64,000 bases of DNA from NCBI RefSeq assembly GCF_046054155.1, contig NZ_JBEQCT010000001.1, positions 62,001 through 126,000 of the forward strand, written 5' to 3'. Shown piece after piece: positions 62,517 through 64,000 of this stretch (position 1 is the stretch's first letter; each line of letters opens with the position of its first letter). A program made the translations under genes and the position numbers. Under the pieces are notes generated by a model. The model searched no databases, was not told the origin of the DNA, and was given only the letters and a program-made list of their open reading frames with translations. Source of the DNA: Celerinatantimonas yamalensis. Its GTDB lineage: Bacteria > Pseudomonadota > Gammaproteobacteria > Enterobacterales > Celerinatantimonadaceae.

Positions 62517-62981
62517 TCATTTAGTTCGTGCCGAAAGGCAGCACTGTTTATATTTTTTTCCACTTTGACAAGGGCAAGGGGCATTACGCCCGATTGGCTT
62601 AGGAGATATGTCGCCATCGGTATAGACCCATCGGTCGTTCAATTTTACAAACCGAGAGCGTTCATGAAGACAACCTAAACCAGTCTCTTGGCGATACCAA
62701 GCTTTGAACTCAACCAAACCAAATGACATGTCCTGGGGATACGCGTGTAGTTCTATCTGCAGTTTGACCCACTGTGTATCTTGTTGATTGAGAATCTCTA
62801 TGCTCAAACCTTTGCGATAATCGGGATGGTGGGTATGCCAAAGATAGTCACCTAGGCCTAACACAAAGGCACTGTAACGTGCTCGCATTAATGCAAGCGG
62901 GGTCAGCGCAGGTTGGCCTTGATGAAGTGGTTGACAACATTGCGAATAAGGTAAGCCGCTTTGGCAGTAGCAGTCTTGCAT
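62517..62981 (-). CDS. ychJ: YchJ family protein with SEC-C motifs
   Basis: The 154-residue protein has one SEC-C metal-binding motif at each end (CYCQSGLPYSQCC and APCPCQSGKKYKQCC) with the conserved NTF2-like middle (LMRARYSAFVLGLGDYLWHTHHPDYR). E. coli YchJ has 152 residues and unknown function. Its stop is 7 bp before the purU start, so the two are probably cotranscribed. Confidence 0.92.
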   Translation of the reverse strand: MQDCYCQSGLPYSQCCQPLHQGQPALTPLALMRARYSAFVLGLGDYLWHTHHPDYRKGLSIEILNQQDTQWVKLQIELHAYPQDMSFGLVEFKAWYRQETGLGCLHERSRFVKLNDRWVYTDGDISPKPIGRNAPCPCQSGKKYKQCCLSARTK

Positions 62982-63207
62982 AATCTCCAGCGGATGAGTT
63001 TAAGGGGGGTCTAATTTAGCGTGTTGGGCGCTGAATTCAACCGAGATTATCCATAGGATTAGTTATTTTAATGAATTAATCCTTCATGGATTGAAACACC
63101 AGCTGTTCAAAAATTGTCAATTTAGTGACTGGGGTTTACCATGAAGAAGGTTCAACGTGTTTATTATGATGTTTTCGTGATGATAAACCCACACCAAGGA
63201 GGTTATT

Positions 63208-64000
63208 TTGTCTATATCGAGAATCATCCAGTTGCAAGATGGAACCGAACTGCCCGTTATTGGTCAAGGAACTTGGTGGGTTGGTGACAATCCAAATCAA
63301 CGGACTCAAGAAATTGAAGCGCTGCGGCGGGGCATTGAGTTAGGTATGAAGGTTTTGGATACCGCTGAAATGTATGGCGATGGTCTGGCTGAAATGGTTG
63401 TTGGCGAGGCAATAGCTGATTGCCGTGAGTCTGTGTTTTTGGTGTCTAAAGTATTGCCTCATCACGCGGCTGGTCTTGAATTACAACAGAGCTTGGAACA
63501 ATCGCTGGAGCGCTTGCAAACCGATTATCTTGATCTGTATTTATTGCATTGGCGCGGCAGTATTCCGTTGCAGCAAACGGTTGATGGTTTAGAGCAGTTA
63601 CGCCAATCGGGAGTGATTCGACGTTGGGGAGTATCTAATATGGATACTTGTGACATGCAAGATCTCCTGCAATGCAAGGGGGGCGAGCATTGCCAAGTGA
63701 ATCAAGTGCTCTATCATCTTGCCTCGCGCGGCGTGGAGTTTGACCTTAAACCTTGGTTGAATGAACAGCATATCCCGATGATGGCTTATTCACCGTTGGC
63801 GCAGGCAGGACGTTTACATGATGAACTTCTTGCCAGTGACATACTGAGAGGGATTGCCGATGAGCTTGATGCCGATCCATTTCAAGTCATGTTGGCTTGG
63901 AGTATTCGTGATGGGCATACGTTAGCGATCCCTAAATCATCCAATGTGTCTCATGTACAACGTAATATTCAAGCGGCTTCGCTGGCTCTGAGTGATACTC
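63208..64000 (+). CDS. yeaE: Aldo/keto reductase, YeaE-like, cut by the window end
   Basis: The frame from TTG 63208 is open to the last base and has 264 codons. AAGGAGG sits five bases upstream, so the TTG start is well supported. It matches E. coli YeaE closely: GQGTWWVGDN, LDTAEMYGDGLAEMVVGEA, FLVSKVLPHHAAG, DYLDLYLLHWRGSIP, RRWGVSNMDT, NQVLYHLASRGVEFDLKPW and MAYSPLAQAGRL. YeaE reduces methylglyoxal to acetol. In E. coli yeaE lies by yeaD and gapA; here it is 38 kb away. Confidence 0.9.
   Translation, partial: MSISRIIQLQDGTELPVIGQGTWWVGDNPNQRTQEIEALRRGIELGMKVLDTAEMYGDGLAEMVVGEAIADCRESVFLVSKVLPHHAAGLELQQSLEQSLERLQTDYLDLYLLHWRGSIPLQQTVDGLEQLRQSGVIRRWGVSNMDTCDMQDLLQCKGGEHCQVNQVLYHLASRGVEFDLKPWLNEQHIPMMAYSPLAQAGRLHDELLASDILRGIADELDADPFQVMLAWSIRDGHTLAIPKSSNVSHVQRNIQAASLALSDT

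Overview
The window reads as chromosomal DNA of a facultative gammaproteobacterium near the Vibrionales/Aeromonadales/Enterobacterales. Gene sets and neighbourhoods match Escherichia coli in several places (ydjA-sppA-ansA, yeaC-msrB-gapA-yeaD, tRNA-Tyr/purU/ychJ, and the yqjG/pirin pair). Several families are ones I associate with Vibrio, Shewanella and Aeromonas (DUF2989, DUF3581). The exact genus cannot be fixed by eye. I see no prophage, complete insertion sequence, CRISPR array, rRNA or origin.

1-5 kb: the end of a DabA-type inorganic-carbon transporter gene, then a loosely packed, partly AT-rich stretch with marC, a DUF4937 gene and decayed sequence, then an oligopeptide-binding protein. 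5-11 kb: a complete ribose operon rbsDACBKR with a perfect 20-bp operator palindrome in front of it. 11-17 kb: a FecA-like TonB receptor behind a Fur box, a stand-alone methionine aminopeptidase, a divergent DUF1127/LysR pair sharing a long near-palindrome, and an acetoin reductase. 17-23 kb: a self-contained cassette of LacI regulator and metallo-beta-lactamase-fold hydrolase facing a four-gene ABC importer, with two identical operator-like sites 90 bp apart.

23-40 kb: a LOG-family hydrolase and then the block yeaD-gapA-[malQ-glgB-glgX]-msrB-DUF2989-yeaC-DUF3581-ansA-sppA-yfcE-ydjA. Much of this is the E. coli order, with a glycogen/maltodextrin operon placed between gapA and msrB. 40-51 kb: asmA, a small zincin-like protein, asnS, two small membrane proteins, and a BCCT transporter followed by a cNMP/CBS/DUF294 protein and a DEDD exonuclease. 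I know that last regulator pair mainly beside acetate-type symporters.

51-64 kb: small redox and regulatory genes (SDR, ABM, aldo/keto reductase with divergent LysR, methyltransferase), an 870-bp stretch with a possible gene remnant, a glutathionyl-hydroquinone reductase/pirin/LysR group with a 23-bp palindrome, and a DUF134 gene next to a NifX/NifB-type protein with four tandem 13-residue His/Cys-rich repeats. The window closes with a thioesterase, tRNA-Tyr, a hypothetical gene, purU, ychJ and a YeaE-like aldo/keto reductase cut by the window end.

The strongest candidates for something not described are the LacI/MBL/ABC cassette, the BCCT-DUF294-exonuclease module and the DUF134/His-rich NifX unit. 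All functional claims rest on recognising families by eye; no database search was run.
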